A model generated the notes under the pieces. That model had not been told where the DNA came from, ran no database searches, and worked only from the letters and a program-made list of their open reading frames with translations. 64,000 nt of DNA, taken from NCBI RefSeq assembly GCF_014636175.1, contig NZ_BMDW01000021.1:1-64000 (forward strand), in the 5' to 3' direction. Made by a program: the position numbers and the translations under genes. This DNA is from Sphingomonas psychrolutea (GTDB taxonomy: Bacteria > Pseudomonadota > Alphaproteobacteria > Sphingomonadales > Sphingomonadaceae). Below, in pieces: positions 25,145-34,151 of this stretch (within the stretch, counting starts at the first letter, position 1; every line of letters starts with the position of its first letter).

Positions 25145-26479
25145 ATGCCCGACCACGCCACCTCTAGCCACCCCGCCGTTCAGGCCCAGCTTGACCGGCT
25201 CTGGTCGCTCTCCCCCGGCGCCGACATTCTCGGGCTCGACCGCATCACCGTTTTGCTCGATCGGCTTGGCAACCCGCACCACCACCTCCCGCCCGTACTC
25301 CACGTCGCGGGCACCAACGGCAAAGGCTCGACCTGCGCGTTCCTGCGCGCCACGCTGGAGGCGGCGGGGCTGACATGCCATGTCTATACCAGCCCGCACC
25401 TCGTCCGCTTCAACGAGCGCATCCGGATCGCGGGGCGTCTGATCGAAGACGACGCGCTCGCCGCGTTGCTCGCCGAGGTGCTCGACCACGCTACCGATCT
25501 CACCGCCAGCTTCTTCGAAGTCACCACCGCCGCCGCTTTCCTCGCCTTCAGCCGCACATCGGCAGACGCCTGCATCATCGAGGTCGGTCTCGGCGGCAGG
25601 CTGGATGCGACCAACGTTATCGCGCACCCGCTCGTCACCGGCATCGCGCAATTGGGCATCGATCATCAAAGCTTCCTCGGTGACACGATCGAGGAAATTG
25701 CCGGCGAAAAGGCCGGGATCGCCAAGCCGGGCGTGCCGCTGGTGACGATGCACTATCCCCCGCGCGTCACCGCGCGCGTCGCCGCAGTCGCGGCGCGTGC
25801 CGAGGCGTCGGTCAGCGCACTCGATAGCGGCTGGCACCTCAGCGTCGGCGCAACGCTGGTCTACACCGACGAGAACGGCACGGTCGAAACCCCGCTCCCG
25901 ACGATGGCCGGCCCGCACCAGCCAGAGAATCTTGGCCTCGCGATCGCGATGCTGCGGCATCAAAGCGGGCTGAACATCCCGCCCGAAGCCTATCGCACCG
26001 CCGCCACCACGACGCGCTGGCCCGCGCGGATGCAGCGGCTCCACCCCGGCCCGCTCACCGCGCTGCTTCCGCCTGGCAGCCAGCTCTGGCTCGACGGCGG
26101 CCACAACCCCGCCGCCGCCGCCGCAATCGCCGCGACGCTCGAGGCGATTGCGCATCCCGCGTTGGGGCGCAGCGAGGTGCATCTCATCCTCGGCATGTTG
26201 GCGAACAAGGACCCCGCAGGACTGCTCGCGCCGTTTGCGACCTTGGCGACGACGCTCCACGCCGTGCCGACGCCGGGCCACGACCACCACACGCCCGCCG
26301 CGCTCGCGCAGATCGCGCACGACCTCGGCATTGCCGCCCACACCGCGCCCGACGTGGCGAGCGCGCTCGCCGACATTACTGAAATCGCCGACCAGGCCGA
26401 ACCGCCGATCGTGCTGATTCTCGGCTCACTCTATTTGGCTGGCGGCGTATTGGCCGAGAACGGCGAAGCGCCGAACTGA
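25145..26479 (+). CDS. folC: Folylpolyglutamate synthase / dihydrofolate synthase
   Basis: FolC adds glutamate to dihydropteroate and to folates. The 444-residue protein has the Mur-ligase P-loop VAGTNGKGSTCAFLRATLEA, the motif YTSPHLVRFNERI, and LDGGHNPAAA in the C-terminal domain. The ATG at 25145 follows the repeat by a few bases, with GGGAGAAGAA as ribosome site taken from the repeat's edge. Confidence 0.96.
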   Translation: MPDHATSSHPAVQAQLDRLWSLSPGADILGLDRITVLLDRLGNPHHHLPPVLHVAGTNGKGSTCAFLRATLEAAGLTCHVYTSPHLVRFNERIRIAGRLIEDDALAALLAEVLDHATDLTASFFEVTTAAAFLAFSRTSADACIIEVGLGGRLDATNVIAHPLVTGIAQLGIDHQSFLGDTIEEIAGEKAGIAKPGVPLVTMHYPPRVTARVAAVAARAEASVSALDSGWHLSVGATLVYTDENGTVETPLPTMAGPHQPENLGLAIAMLRHQSGLNIPPEAYRTAATTTRWPARMQRLHPGPLTALLPPGSQLWLDGGHNPAAAAAIAATLEAIAHPALGRSEVHLILGMLANKDPAGLLAPFATLATTLHAVPTPGHDHHTPAALAQIAHDLGIAAHTAPDVASALADITEIADQAEPPIVLILGSLYLAGGVLAENGEAPN

Positions 26480-26485
26480 CCTCTT

Positions 26486-26504
26486 ATTGCGATTGACTTG
26501 CAAT
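26486..26504. promoter_or_regulatory. Candidate Fur-type operator
   Basis: The 19-bp sequence ATTGCGATTGACTTGCAAT is an inverted repeat with 7 of 9 positions paired around a central G. It resembles the alphaproteobacterial Fur pattern of TTGC and GCAA half-sites. It lies 44 bases upstream of the DUF6628-like gene in a stretch poorer in G+C than the surroundings. Support is from pattern alone. Confidence 0.4.
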
Positions 26505-26547
26505 AGCGAATACGGGAGGATGCACCGCAGCAACGGAGCACCCTCTC

Positions 26548-27015
26548 ATGACGACCACGCCTGCCCCCTCACCCGCCCCCTCCCCCGCTCAGCATCCCAG
26601 TGACCTCGCGGCCAGCCTGAAGGGGCCGCTGCCGTCGGACCCCAACGCCCGGCTTGCGTTGTTCGCGTTCCGCCGCATGGGCGCGCACGGTATCAATGAC
26701 GCAGCGGCCTCAGCCACGCTGCTGCAGGCGTTCGGCGCAGGCTTCCGCCGTCCGTTGGTGCTGATGCGCACGATGATGGCCGATCTGGCGCACGCCGCAA
26801 ATTGTCCGATCACGATCGCGCCGTGCTGCTGCCTGCGGCTAACGGGGTCGGAAACGACCGTCCTGACGATCCTCGCCCGCGCCGAAACCGCACCCGACAG
26901 CGCGCGGTTGTTGCTCGGCGATCTGATCGGCGTACGCCGCCCCGACGGCGTCCTCGCCAGCATCACGCTGCTCGCGCAAGCCTTTGCCGATGCGGGCCGC
27001 CCGATCAGCTTTTAG
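26548..27015 (+). CDS. DUF6628-like conserved protein
   Basis: This 155-residue protein has a Pro/Ala-rich start (residues 1-20) and a helical domain with FAFRRMGAHGINDA and the unusual triple-cysteine motif TIAPCCCLRLT. The pattern fits a small family I recall as DUF6628, found in sphingomonads; function unknown. The Cys cluster and the possible Fur box upstream hint at a metal-linked role. It ends 20 bases before the convergent MFS gene. Confidence 0.65.
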   Translation: MTTTPAPSPAPSPAQHPSDLAASLKGPLPSDPNARLALFAFRRMGAHGINDAAASATLLQAFGAGFRRPLVLMRTMMADLAHAANCPITIAPCCCLRLTGSETTVLTILARAETAPDSARLLLGDLIGVRRPDGVLASITLLAQAFADAGRPISF

Positions 27016-27034
27016 CGCACCGCCAGCCGCGCGG

Positions 27035-28369
27035 TCAGGCCGATGCCTCTGCACCCTTGCGGGCCGTGCGGACGCTTTCGACAACAAAGCCCCGCTTCCA
27101 CAGCAGCCACAACAGCACCATGCCTGGGATTGCCGCGACCATCGTCATGATCCAAAACCCCGGCCAACCGAGTTGCTCAGCGGCATAACCTGCTGGCACC
27201 GCCATCCATGTCCGCCCAACCGACGCCAACGATGACAGCAATGCGAACTGCGTGGCTGTGTAGGCAAGGTTCGACAGGCCCGACAGATAGGTGACGAAAA
27301 CAGTAAGGCCGATCCCACTCGTTACCTGCTCGGTCGCCACCGCAATGGTGAGCCACAGGTTGGAATGGCCGTGCAGCGCAAGAATGACGAACGTCAGATT
27401 GCTGAACATCATCAGCAGACCCGAAACGAACAGCGCACGCCCCATGCCCAGCCACGCCATGAACGGCGCGGCGAGCGCGATGCCCACGACCAGCCCCCAA
27501 AACCCGACCAGCTTGTTGATCGCGATGAATTCCGTGTCGGAAAAGCCGAGCTCGACGATCATTGGGTTGAGCATCGCCTGCCCCATCGCGTCGCCGACCT
27601 TGTAGACGAGCACAAACAGCAGGATCAGCAACGCTCCCCGGCGTCGGAGGAACTCGACGAACGGACCCACCACCGTTTCCTGCAGCCATGCCGCGATCGA
27701 CTGACTGCCCGTCGCCACGACGCGATCATGCAGCCCCGGTCCAGCCCATAACGCGGCGATGATCCCCGGCACGACGCACAATCCCGTCAATCCATAGGCC
27801 GTGGCCCAGCCGAGATTAAAGCCTTCTGAAGAGGCCATTGCGATCGTGCCGACCCCGGCGATGAACGCGCCGAGACGGTAACCGAACTGGTTGTTGGCGG
27901 TACCGTGCGGCAATTCGTCTTCGGGCAAAATCTCGATGCGATAGGCGTCGATCACGATGTCCTGCGTCGCGCCGAGAAAGGCGGTGACGATCGCCCAGAA
28001 GGCAAAAACGCCAAGATGCAGTTGCGGCTGGCTCGCCCCCAGCATCCACACCGACACGAACAGCAGCGCCTGAATCAGGAACAGCCAGGAGCGGCGTTGC
28101 CCGAACACTTTGGTCAGGATCGGCAGCTTCAAACGGTCGATCAGCGGTGCCCACAGGAACTTTAACGCATAGGGCGTGGTCAGCCCGATCGCGAAACCGA
28201 TCGTCTTCTTATCGATGCCGACCTTGGCCAGCCAGAATCCCATCGTTCCGAGCAGCAGCGCGAGCGGAAACCCGCTCGATATGCCGAGCAATAACGCCGC
28301 CAGCGGGCGCGGCCGGATATAGGGTGCCATCGTCGCCCCGAAACTCTTACGCCCGATCACGCCGTCCAT
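27035..28369 (-). CDS. AmpG-like MFS permease
   Basis: This 444-residue protein has about 12 membrane segments. The N-terminal half has the AmpG/acetyl-CoA transporter pattern GISSGFPLALLLGTMGFWL and the charged motif ATQDIVIDAYRIE typical of AmpG (GlcNAc-anhydromuropeptide permease). It may recycle muropeptides or carry related solutes. ATG 28369 has AGGGG upstream; ATG 28330 (MAPYIRPRP) is an equally possible start. It is divergent from the Rieske oxygenase gene. Confidence 0.82.
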   Translation of the reverse strand: MDGVIGRKSFGATMAPYIRPRPLAALLLGISSGFPLALLLGTMGFWLAKVGIDKKTIGFAIGLTTPYALKFLWAPLIDRLKLPILTKVFGQRRSWLFLIQALLFVSVWMLGASQPQLHLGVFAFWAIVTAFLGATQDIVIDAYRIEILPEDELPHGTANNQFGYRLGAFIAGVGTIAMASSEGFNLGWATAYGLTGLCVVPGIIAALWAGPGLHDRVVATGSQSIAAWLQETVVGPFVEFLRRRGALLILLFVLVYKVGDAMGQAMLNPMIVELGFSDTEFIAINKLVGFWGLVVGIALAAPFMAWLGMGRALFVSGLLMMFSNLTFVILALHGHSNLWLTIAVATEQVTSGIGLTVFVTYLSGLSNLAYTATQFALLSSLASVGRTWMAVPAGYAAEQLGWPGFWIMTMVAAIPGMVLLWLLWKRGFVVESVRTARKGAEASA

Positions 28370-28433
28370 TCGTCGCTTGCCCCTTGCACCGTTCGCGCCG
28401 AGACTAACGGCTAAAATCAGGAGAGGAAGCGCC

Positions 28434-29573
28434 ATGAACGCGCCGACCAAGATTAGCCTGCCCACCACCGGGCAACTCGCACTGGCCGCGCGTCTGGCGG
28501 AGGGCGCGACCGCCCCGACGGGCGACATCACCCATGTCGACGCCGCCACCTATACCGATCCCGCCCGCCACGCCGCCGAGCAAGCCAAGATCTTCACGCG
28601 CGTTCCGCTCGTCATCGCGCCCTCCGCTTTGCTGCCGCAGAACAATATGGCGGTGCCGCATGACGGCTTCGGCAAGCCGCTGCTGATCGCGCGCGACAAA
28701 GACGGGCATGCGCAAGTCTTCCTCAACGTCTGCCAACATCGCGGCACGCGGCTGGTCGAGGGGAGCGATCCGGTCTGCGCCGCGCGGCTCGTCTGCCCCT
28801 ATCATGCGTGGAGCTACACGCTCGACGGCAAGCTCGCGGGTCTGCCTCGGCCCGATGCGTTCCCCGGACTCGACAAGGCGACCCTCGGCCTGAAGAAACT
28901 GCCGACGCGCGAGCTTGGCGGATTGATCTGGTTCGCCTTCGACGCGGATGCCGATTTCACCACAGCGGAGGCGCTCGGCGCAGATTTCGCCGCGTTCGAC
29001 ATGGCCGGCCAATATCTCTTCCGCCGCCGCACGCACGCTGTCGCGGCGAATTGGAAGCTGATCATGGACGCCTTCCTCGAAAGCTATCACGTCCAGCGGC
29101 TGCACAGCGCGACGATCGGCCCGTTCTTCAAGGACGGCATTTCGGTCGCCGACCGGATCGGCCCGCATCAACGCTCGGCGGTGGGGCGCGAAGCGGCGCT
29201 GGCGGCCTGCGCGGCGGATGACTGGCCGACGCTGCGCTCGGCGATCACCTATACCTATCAGCTGTTCCCCGGCACCGTGCTGATCGTCAGTCCCGATTAC
29301 ATGAATTTGATGGTCATGATGCCGCAGTCCGAGGGTCGCGTGCTGGTCGAGGATTTCATGCTGATCCCCGCGGCACCGGGATCCGAAAAGGCGCTGGCAC
29401 ATTGGGAAAAGAGCTGGAATCTGCTCGACGGTGGGGTGTTTGCAGGCGAGGATTTCCGCGCAGCGGCGTTGGGGCAGGAAGGACTGGCGTCGGGCGCGAT
29501 CGAGCAGGTTACGTTGGGGACGCTCGAAACCGGGATTCGGCATTTCCACGATGCGGTGGAGGCGATGCTCTAG
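28434..29573 (+). CDS. Rieske-type aromatic ring-hydroxylating oxygenase alpha subunit
   Basis: This 379-residue protein has the Rieske 2Fe-2S motif CQHRG with CPYHAWSY (about residues 99-124). The mononuclear iron site is in WKLIMDAFLESYHVQRLH, where the two His and a later acidic residue bind iron. This is the layout of ring-hydroxylating dioxygenase and related demethylase or betaine-type oxygenases. The substrate is not evident and no ferredoxin or reductase gene is adjacent. A strong Shine-Dalgarno (AGGAGAGGAAG) precedes ATG 28434. Confidence 0.9.
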   Translation: MNAPTKISLPTTGQLALAARLAEGATAPTGDITHVDAATYTDPARHAAEQAKIFTRVPLVIAPSALLPQNNMAVPHDGFGKPLLIARDKDGHAQVFLNVCQHRGTRLVEGSDPVCAARLVCPYHAWSYTLDGKLAGLPRPDAFPGLDKATLGLKKLPTRELGGLIWFAFDADADFTTAEALGADFAAFDMAGQYLFRRRTHAVAANWKLIMDAFLESYHVQRLHSATIGPFFKDGISVADRIGPHQRSAVGREAALAACAADDWPTLRSAITYTYQLFPGTVLIVSPDYMNLMVMMPQSEGRVLVEDFMLIPAAPGSEKALAHWEKSWNLLDGGVFAGEDFRAAALGQEGLASGAIEQVTLGTLETGIRHFHDAVEAML

Positions 29574-29574
29574 C

Positions 29575-29681
29575 TGCCCCCCCCTTCAGGGGAGGGGCTG
29601 GGGGTGGGGCCGTGCCTCGAACACGACTTTGGATTCGCGGAGACGCCCCACCCCAACCCCTCCCCTGAAGGGGAGGGGTTT
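29575..29681. repeat. Palindromic repeat pair (family B)
   Basis: The left unit CCCCCCCTTCAGGGGAGGGG is followed by CTGGGGGTGGGGC. The right unit is GCCCCACCCCAACCCCTCCC with CTGAAGGGGAGGGG. The two face each other across about 35 bases. It separates the convergent Rieske gene and response-regulator gene and probably also ends both transcripts. Confidence 0.85.
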
Positions 29682-29686
29682 GCCGA

Positions 29687-30118
29687 TCACCCCACATCCA
29701 CAAACAGATTGAACCCACCCGGCAAGCGCTTGGGCTGCTTCCCGTCGAGCACCGCCTCGATCGCCGCGATCGCCGCCAGCAAGTCGCGTTGCGCATAGGG
29801 CTTCGCGAGACACCCCGCCGCCACCGCGCGCCCGCCCTCGGGGCATTCGCCCGTCACGAACAGCACCGGCACGCCCGCCGCGTGCGCCGCGCGCGCGACG
29901 TCGATCCCATTGCCATCGGCCAGGCTGATGTCGACCAGCACCAGGTCGATCTCCTCACCGCGATCGATCACGCCAATGGCATCAGCGACGCGGTCGACCG
30001 TAGCAACAACCACATAACCTGCTTCGCCGAGAAAATGTTCGGTGTCGAACGCCACCAACGGCTCGTCCTCGACCAACAACAATCGTACGATTCGTCGCTT
30101 CTTTTTACCGAACAACAT
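29687..30118 (-). CDS. Single-domain response regulator
   Basis: This 143-residue protein is a receiver domain without an output domain. Key residues are present: Glu17-Asp18 (LLLVEDEP), phospho-acceptor Asp63 (LVLVDISLADGNG), Thr89 (VLFVTGE) and Lys106 (CLAKPY). It begins with a basic stretch (MLFGKKKRRIV). No histidine kinase is nearby, so its partner is unknown. Confidence 0.9.
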   Translation of the reverse strand: MLFGKKKRRIVRLLLVEDEPLVAFDTEHFLGEAGYVVVATVDRVADAIGVIDRGEEIDLVLVDISLADGNGIDVARAAHAAGVPVLFVTGECPEGGRAVAAGCLAKPYAQRDLLAAIAAIEAVLDGKQPKRLPGGFNLFVDVG

Positions 30119-30212
30119 TGGTCCGGAACCCCGCCTGTTAGTTCCCGCCGAAATGGCAGTGCGTCTCGCCCTCGTTACGCACCCGTGCCTTAACGCTCGG
30201 CTACGAGATCGG

Positions 30213-30230
30213 GCACAAATTATTTTGTGC
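30213..30230. promoter_or_regulatory. Small AT-rich inverted repeat upstream of the pseudouridine synthase
   Basis: GCACAAA-TTAT-TTTGTGC is a perfect 7-bp inverted repeat in an unusually AT-rich patch. It is followed by CGAATGCAAACAAATTCG, a second weaker inverted repeat. They lie 30-45 bases before the start of the pseudouridine synthase gene and could be an operator or part of its 5' leader. Confidence 0.35.
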
Positions 30231-30258
30231 GCACGAATGCAAACAAATTCGCTATCAG

Positions 30259-31539
30259 GTGCAAGTGTCCAAAGCTTTTACCCCAAAACCCGCACCGAAT
30301 GCCGCCCCCAAGGCTCCCGTTCGTCCCAAGGACGAGCAGCGCATCGCCAAATTGCTCGCCCGCGCCGGAGTCGCGTCGCGCCGCGAGATCGAACGCATGA
30401 TTGCCGAGGGGCGGATTGCGCTCGACGGTGTCGTGCTCGATACGCCGGCGACGATCCTGAAGTCATTGAACGGTATCACCGTCGATGGCGTTCCGGTCGC
30501 CGCACCCGAGGCGGCGCGGCTGTTCCTCTATCACAAGCCCCCCGGCTTGCTCGTTACCGAGCGCGACCCCGCCGGGCGCACGACGATCTACGATCGGCTG
30601 CCGCAGGATTTGCCGCGGCTGGTGCCGGTCGGGCGGCTCGATCTCAATACCGAGGGGCTGTTGCTGCTCACCACCGATGGCGAATTGAAGCGCCAGCTCG
30701 AACTCCCCGCCACCGGCGTCGAACGCGCCTACCGCGCGCGCGCTTACGGGCCGATCACGCAAGAGCAGCTCGAGGACCTCATCCACGGCGTCGAGATCGA
30801 AGGCATCCGCTACGGCTCGATCGACGCCAATCTCGAACGCCGCACCGGCGCCAACGTCTGGATCGAGATGATCCTGACTGAAGGCAAGAATCGCGAAGTC
30901 CGCCGCGTGCTCGAATATCTCGGGCTCAAAGTCTCACGCCTGATTCGCACGCGCTACGGCCCGTTCGTGCTCGGCGATTTGCCGGTTGGCGAAATCGGCG
31001 AGATCAAGCAGCATGACGTCGTCGCGTTCCGCAAGGATCCCACCCGCAAGGGCGGTGGCGAAGCCCCCAAGCTCGTCGAGAAAACGAAGCCGGCACCACG
31101 CGGCCTACGCGAAATCCCCTCGGCACCAAAAGCCCCGACACCCAAGCCCGCGCCTGCCCGGCGCATCACCAAGGCATCGGCCAACCGCACCGACAAGGCC
31201 GCCTTTGCCGAGCCCGCCAAGCGCGTGCCGCAGCCGGGTCGCGATCCGGTCGTGCTGACCAAGGCAACCAAGGTGAAGCGCTTCTACGACGCCCCACCCA
31301 AGGCCGGCACCGCGCCGGTCGCGCCGCGCGCGATCGCGCCGGGCCAGCGTCCCAAGGTGTTCAACCCCGAACTCGGCCGCAACGTCCGCGCCAAGCCCGA
31401 CCGGCCCGAGCGGACTGTGCGGCCTGAAAAGCCCGAGCGCGCGCCCGCCAAATCCACGCCCCGCACTGCCGGCAAAGCGCGCGCCGCCCCGTCCAAACCG
31501 CGCACCGTCAAGATTCACAAAAGCCGGACTCGGAAGTGA
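30259..31539 (+). CDS. rRNA pseudouridine synthase (RsuA/RluB/E/F family) with basic tail
   Basis: The protein has 426 residues. An N-terminal S4 RNA-binding domain (about residues 27-75, LLARAGVASRREIERMI) precedes the synthase domain. The catalytic Asp128 lies in VPVGRLDLNTEGLLLLT, and the GKNREVRRV motif comes later. From about residue 255 to the end it is a Lys/Arg/Pro/Ala-rich disordered tail of about 170 residues, making it far longer than E. coli RluB. It probably modifies 23S rRNA. GTG 30259 is the likely start, with GTG 30265 possible. Confidence 0.92.
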   Translation: MQVSKAFTPKPAPNAAPKAPVRPKDEQRIAKLLARAGVASRREIERMIAEGRIALDGVVLDTPATILKSLNGITVDGVPVAAPEAARLFLYHKPPGLLVTERDPAGRTTIYDRLPQDLPRLVPVGRLDLNTEGLLLLTTDGELKRQLELPATGVERAYRARAYGPITQEQLEDLIHGVEIEGIRYGSIDANLERRTGANVWIEMILTEGKNREVRRVLEYLGLKVSRLIRTRYGPFVLGDLPVGEIGEIKQHDVVAFRKDPTRKGGGEAPKLVEKTKPAPRGLREIPSAPKAPTPKPAPARRITKASANRTDKAAFAEPAKRVPQPGRDPVVLTKATKVKRFYDAPPKAGTAPVAPRAIAPGQRPKVFNPELGRNVRAKPDRPERTVRPEKPERAPAKSTPRTAGKARAAPSKPRTVKIHKSRTRK

Positions 31540-31561
31540 AGGCGCACGTTTCCGCAAGCGT

Positions 31562-31666
31562 CCTTCCCCGGCGGAGGCCGGGGCCCAGTTGCGAGCGCTT
31601 TGAACATCAGGCGGTTCGCCCAACATCATCGACCTTCGCGACTGGACACCGGCCTACGCCGGGGAC
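31562..31666. repeat. Palindromic repeat pair (family A), right arm degenerate
   Basis: The left arm TCCCCGGCGGAGGCCGGGGC with CCAGTT is intact. The right arm reads ACTGGACACCGGCCTACGCC with GGGGA, so GGGCCCC has decayed to GGACACC. It lies between the pseudouridine synthase gene and rsmD and looks like an older copy. Confidence 0.75.
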
Positions 31667-31675
31667 GGGCTACTA

Positions 31676-32224
31676 ATGCGTATCATCGCCGGAAAATGGC
31701 GCGGCCGCCCGCTGGTCGCACCCAAAGGCGACGCGACTCGCCCGACTGCGGACCGCGTGCGCGAGGCGTTGTTCTCGATGCTCGCCAGCCGCATCGGCAG
31801 TTTCGAGGACCTCGCCGTCGCTGACCTGTTCGCCGGATCGGGCGCACTCGGGCTTGAGGCGCTGTCGCGCGGCGCGAAATCGTGCATTTTCGTCGAACAG
31901 GACAAGCCAGCGCTCGATGCGCTGCGCACCAACATCACCAAATTCGGCGGTGCGCGGGAAATCGGCGCGGACGTGCGCGCGCAAAGCGTGCTCGCGCTCG
32001 GCCATGCCACGCACCCGCTCGATCTGATCGTGATGGACCCGCCTTATGCCAGCGGCGCGGGTGCGGTCGCGCTCGACAAGCTCGCCCGGCTCGGCTGGGT
32101 CGGCGATGCGACATGGGTCAGTATCGAAACCACCAAGCCCGAACTGGTCGAGGTGGCGGGCTTCGTCGAGGACGTGAGCCGAGTCCACGGCAAGGCGCGG
32201 ATCACGTTGCTGCGGCGGGGGTGA
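31676..32224 (+). CDS. rsmD: 16S rRNA (guanine(966)-N(2))-methyltransferase
   Basis: RsmD methylates G966 of 16S rRNA. The 182-residue protein starts MRIIAGKWRGRPL and has the SAM site VADLFAGSGALGLEALSRGA and the catalytic motif IVMDPPYAS. Length is normal. It directly follows the pseudouridine synthase, another rRNA-modifying enzyme, and ends at a hairpin shared with the convergent phosphate transporter. Confidence 0.96.
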   Translation: MRIIAGKWRGRPLVAPKGDATRPTADRVREALFSMLASRIGSFEDLAVADLFAGSGALGLEALSRGAKSCIFVEQDKPALDALRTNITKFGGAREIGADVRAQSVLALGHATHPLDLIVMDPPYASGAGAVALDKLARLGWVGDATWVSIETTKPELVEVAGFVEDVSRVHGKARITLLRRG

Positions 32225-32233
32225 GGCAATTGA

Positions 32234-32258
32234 CTCCCCTCCCTGAAAGGGAGGGGAG
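32234..32258. terminator. Bidirectional hairpin between rsmD and the phosphate transporter
   Basis: The perfect 11-bp stem CTCCCCTCCCT/AGGGAGGGGAG with loop GAA lies between two convergent genes. It is a single family B palindrome and probably terminates transcription from both sides. Confidence 0.7.
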
Positions 32259-32264
32259 ATACCG

Positions 32265-33938
32265 CTAAATCGCCCCCACGCTCCCCGACGCCGTCAGGAA
32301 CAACCAGTACAACCCGCCCGCCAGCGCCATCGCGGCGGGCAGCGTCAGCACCCACGCCAGCGCCATCGATCCGATCGTGCGCGGCTGCAGCCCCGCCCCG
32401 CTCGCGACCGAGGCACCCGCCACGCCCGACGACAGGATGTGCGTGGTCGATACCGGCAGGCCGCCGAATTCCGCCCCGAGGATCGTCGCCGCCGCCACCA
32501 GCTCGGCCGACGCCCCCATGCCGTACGTCATGTGCGTCTTGCCGATCTTCTCGCCGACCGTGACGACGATTCGCCGCCACCCGACCATCGTGCCCAGCCC
32601 GAGCGCCAGCGCGACGGTGATCTTCACCCAGATCGGAATGTAGCGCGTGCCCTGTTCGAGGTTGGTCTGATACGCCTTGATCGACGCGAGTTCGCTCGGG
32701 CTGAAGGTCGCGGCCGCCTTGTCCTTGTCCTTGGTCGCCAGCCGCGCGCTGTCGAGCAGCAGATACATGTCGTTGCGCAAATTGGGCGTCGCCGCCGCCG
32801 GCACCTTGTCGAGCGAGCCATAGCCGCCAATCCGCTGCGCCACGTCACGCGACAAAGCGTCGGCGGCACCATAAACTTCCGGCGTGTCGGCGTGCCGCGT
32901 CTGTAATGCCCGCGTCAGCACCGCCCGCGACCCGGCGAGGTCGACCGGAGTGACCGCGGGCGCGGCGTGGGCCGCAAAGGCGCCGGCCGCTGCGGTAACG
33001 CTCGACACGAACGCCGGAGTCGCGCTTTCGGGCATCGTGCGGTTGAGCGCATAGGCGGTCGGCGCGCAGCCGATCAGGATCAGCATGATCAACCCCATAC
33101 CCTTCTGCCCGTCATTGCCGCCATGCGCGAAGCTGACGGCAGTGCAGGTGAAAATCAGCAGCGCGCGGATGCCGGTCGGCGGCGGCGCATCGGCATCGGG
33201 CGCGCTGTACAGCTTGGGGTTGCGCAGCAGGACCTTCATCAACCGCAACAGCAAGAACGATGCGGCGAAGCCGATCAGCGGTGCCATCCACAAACCGGTC
33301 AGGATCTTGGTCGCCTGGCTCCAATCGACGCCCGACGTCCCGCCAGTCCCCGCCGACAGCAATTGATTGGCAAAGCCGACGCCGAGGATCGACCCGATCA
33401 GCGCATGGCTCGATGAATTGGGGAGTCCGACGAACCACGTGCCGAGGTTCCAGATCACCGCCGCGAGCAGCAACGCGAAGATCATCGCGAACCCGGCATT
33501 GCTGCCGACATGCAGGATCAAATCGACCGGCAGCAGCGTGATGATCGAATAAGCGACCGCCCCACTCGACAGCATCACGCCCAGGAAATTGAAAAAGCCC
33601 GACCAGACCACCGCAAGCGGGGCCGACATGGAATTGGTGTAGATCACCGTCGCCACCGCATTGGCGGTGTCGTGGAAACCGTTGACGAATTCGAACCCCA
33701 ACGCGATCAGCAGCGCCAGTCCGAGAAACGCGAAGGTGCCGAGTGCGAGCCCCTCACCCACTTCCGCGGTATCCACGAAAATGCTGTATCCGGCGTAGCT
33801 TACGCCAGCGACCAGAATGGCGAGGAAGATCCAGCGGCTCGCCGGGTGAATCCGATGGTCGAGCCGTGGCCCGCCAGACGGGCGCTCGACCGGTTCCGGG
33901 AGCGCAGAAAATGTCGTTGCCATGGCTGAAACGCGCAT
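32265..33938 (-). CDS. PiT-family inorganic phosphate transporter
   Basis: This 557-residue membrane protein has both PiT signatures: GFEFVNGFHDTANAVATVIY in the first half and GLPVSTTHILSSGVAGASVA in the second. GLPNSSSHALIGS and AHGGNDGQKGMGL are also present. A long loop between the halves (about residues 300-435) is hydrophilic and Ala-rich. It probably takes up phosphate or metal-phosphate with protons. ATG 33923 (MATTF) is an alternative start. Confidence 0.93.
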   Translation of the reverse strand: MRVSAMATTFSALPEPVERPSGGPRLDHRIHPASRWIFLAILVAGVSYAGYSIFVDTAEVGEGLALGTFAFLGLALLIALGFEFVNGFHDTANAVATVIYTNSMSAPLAVVWSGFFNFLGVMLSSGAVAYSIITLLPVDLILHVGSNAGFAMIFALLLAAVIWNLGTWFVGLPNSSSHALIGSILGVGFANQLLSAGTGGTSGVDWSQATKILTGLWMAPLIGFAASFLLLRLMKVLLRNPKLYSAPDADAPPPTGIRALLIFTCTAVSFAHGGNDGQKGMGLIMLILIGCAPTAYALNRTMPESATPAFVSSVTAAAGAFAAHAAPAVTPVDLAGSRAVLTRALQTRHADTPEVYGAADALSRDVAQRIGGYGSLDKVPAAATPNLRNDMYLLLDSARLATKDKDKAAATFSPSELASIKAYQTNLEQGTRYIPIWVKITVALALGLGTMVGWRRIVVTVGEKIGKTHMTYGMGASAELVAAATILGAEFGGLPVSTTHILSSGVAGASVASGAGLQPRTIGSMALAWVLTLPAAMALAGGLYWLFLTASGSVGAI

Positions 33939-34049
33939 GCCTCGTTGTTGTTACAATTTAATGACTGAAGCAGATCGTTCTGCCCCCCGCCGCCGTCGTT
34001 AGCTGGTCAGCGAAGGTCTCGCAACCGCAGCTTCGTCTCGGTTCGTTTC

Positions 34050-34102
34050 GCGCGAAGTCGAGAAGTAGGCATAGGCACAGCACGGATTTCTCAACTTCGC
34101 GC
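34050..34102. repeat. Inverted repeat in the gap before the second glycosyltransferase
   Basis: GCGCGAAGTCGAGAAG (34050-34065) pairs with TTCTCAACTTCGCGC (ending 34102) with one mismatch. The pairing can extend outward through CGTTT/AAAACG with a small bulge. The loop is about 21 bases. It differs from families A and B. It lies in the 213-base gap between the divergent phosphate transporter and glycosyltransferase genes, which otherwise shows nothing I can name. Confidence 0.7.
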
Positions 34103-34151
34103 AAAACGACCGAAGAGGGGGATTCCCGTTGAAAGCATCTCGGCCTAAGGC

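Noticed and set aside
30042..30881. A 279-codon frame overlapping the pseudouridine synthase start
   Set aside because: It becomes Arg-rich out-of-frame sequence of the synthase gene and has no domain.
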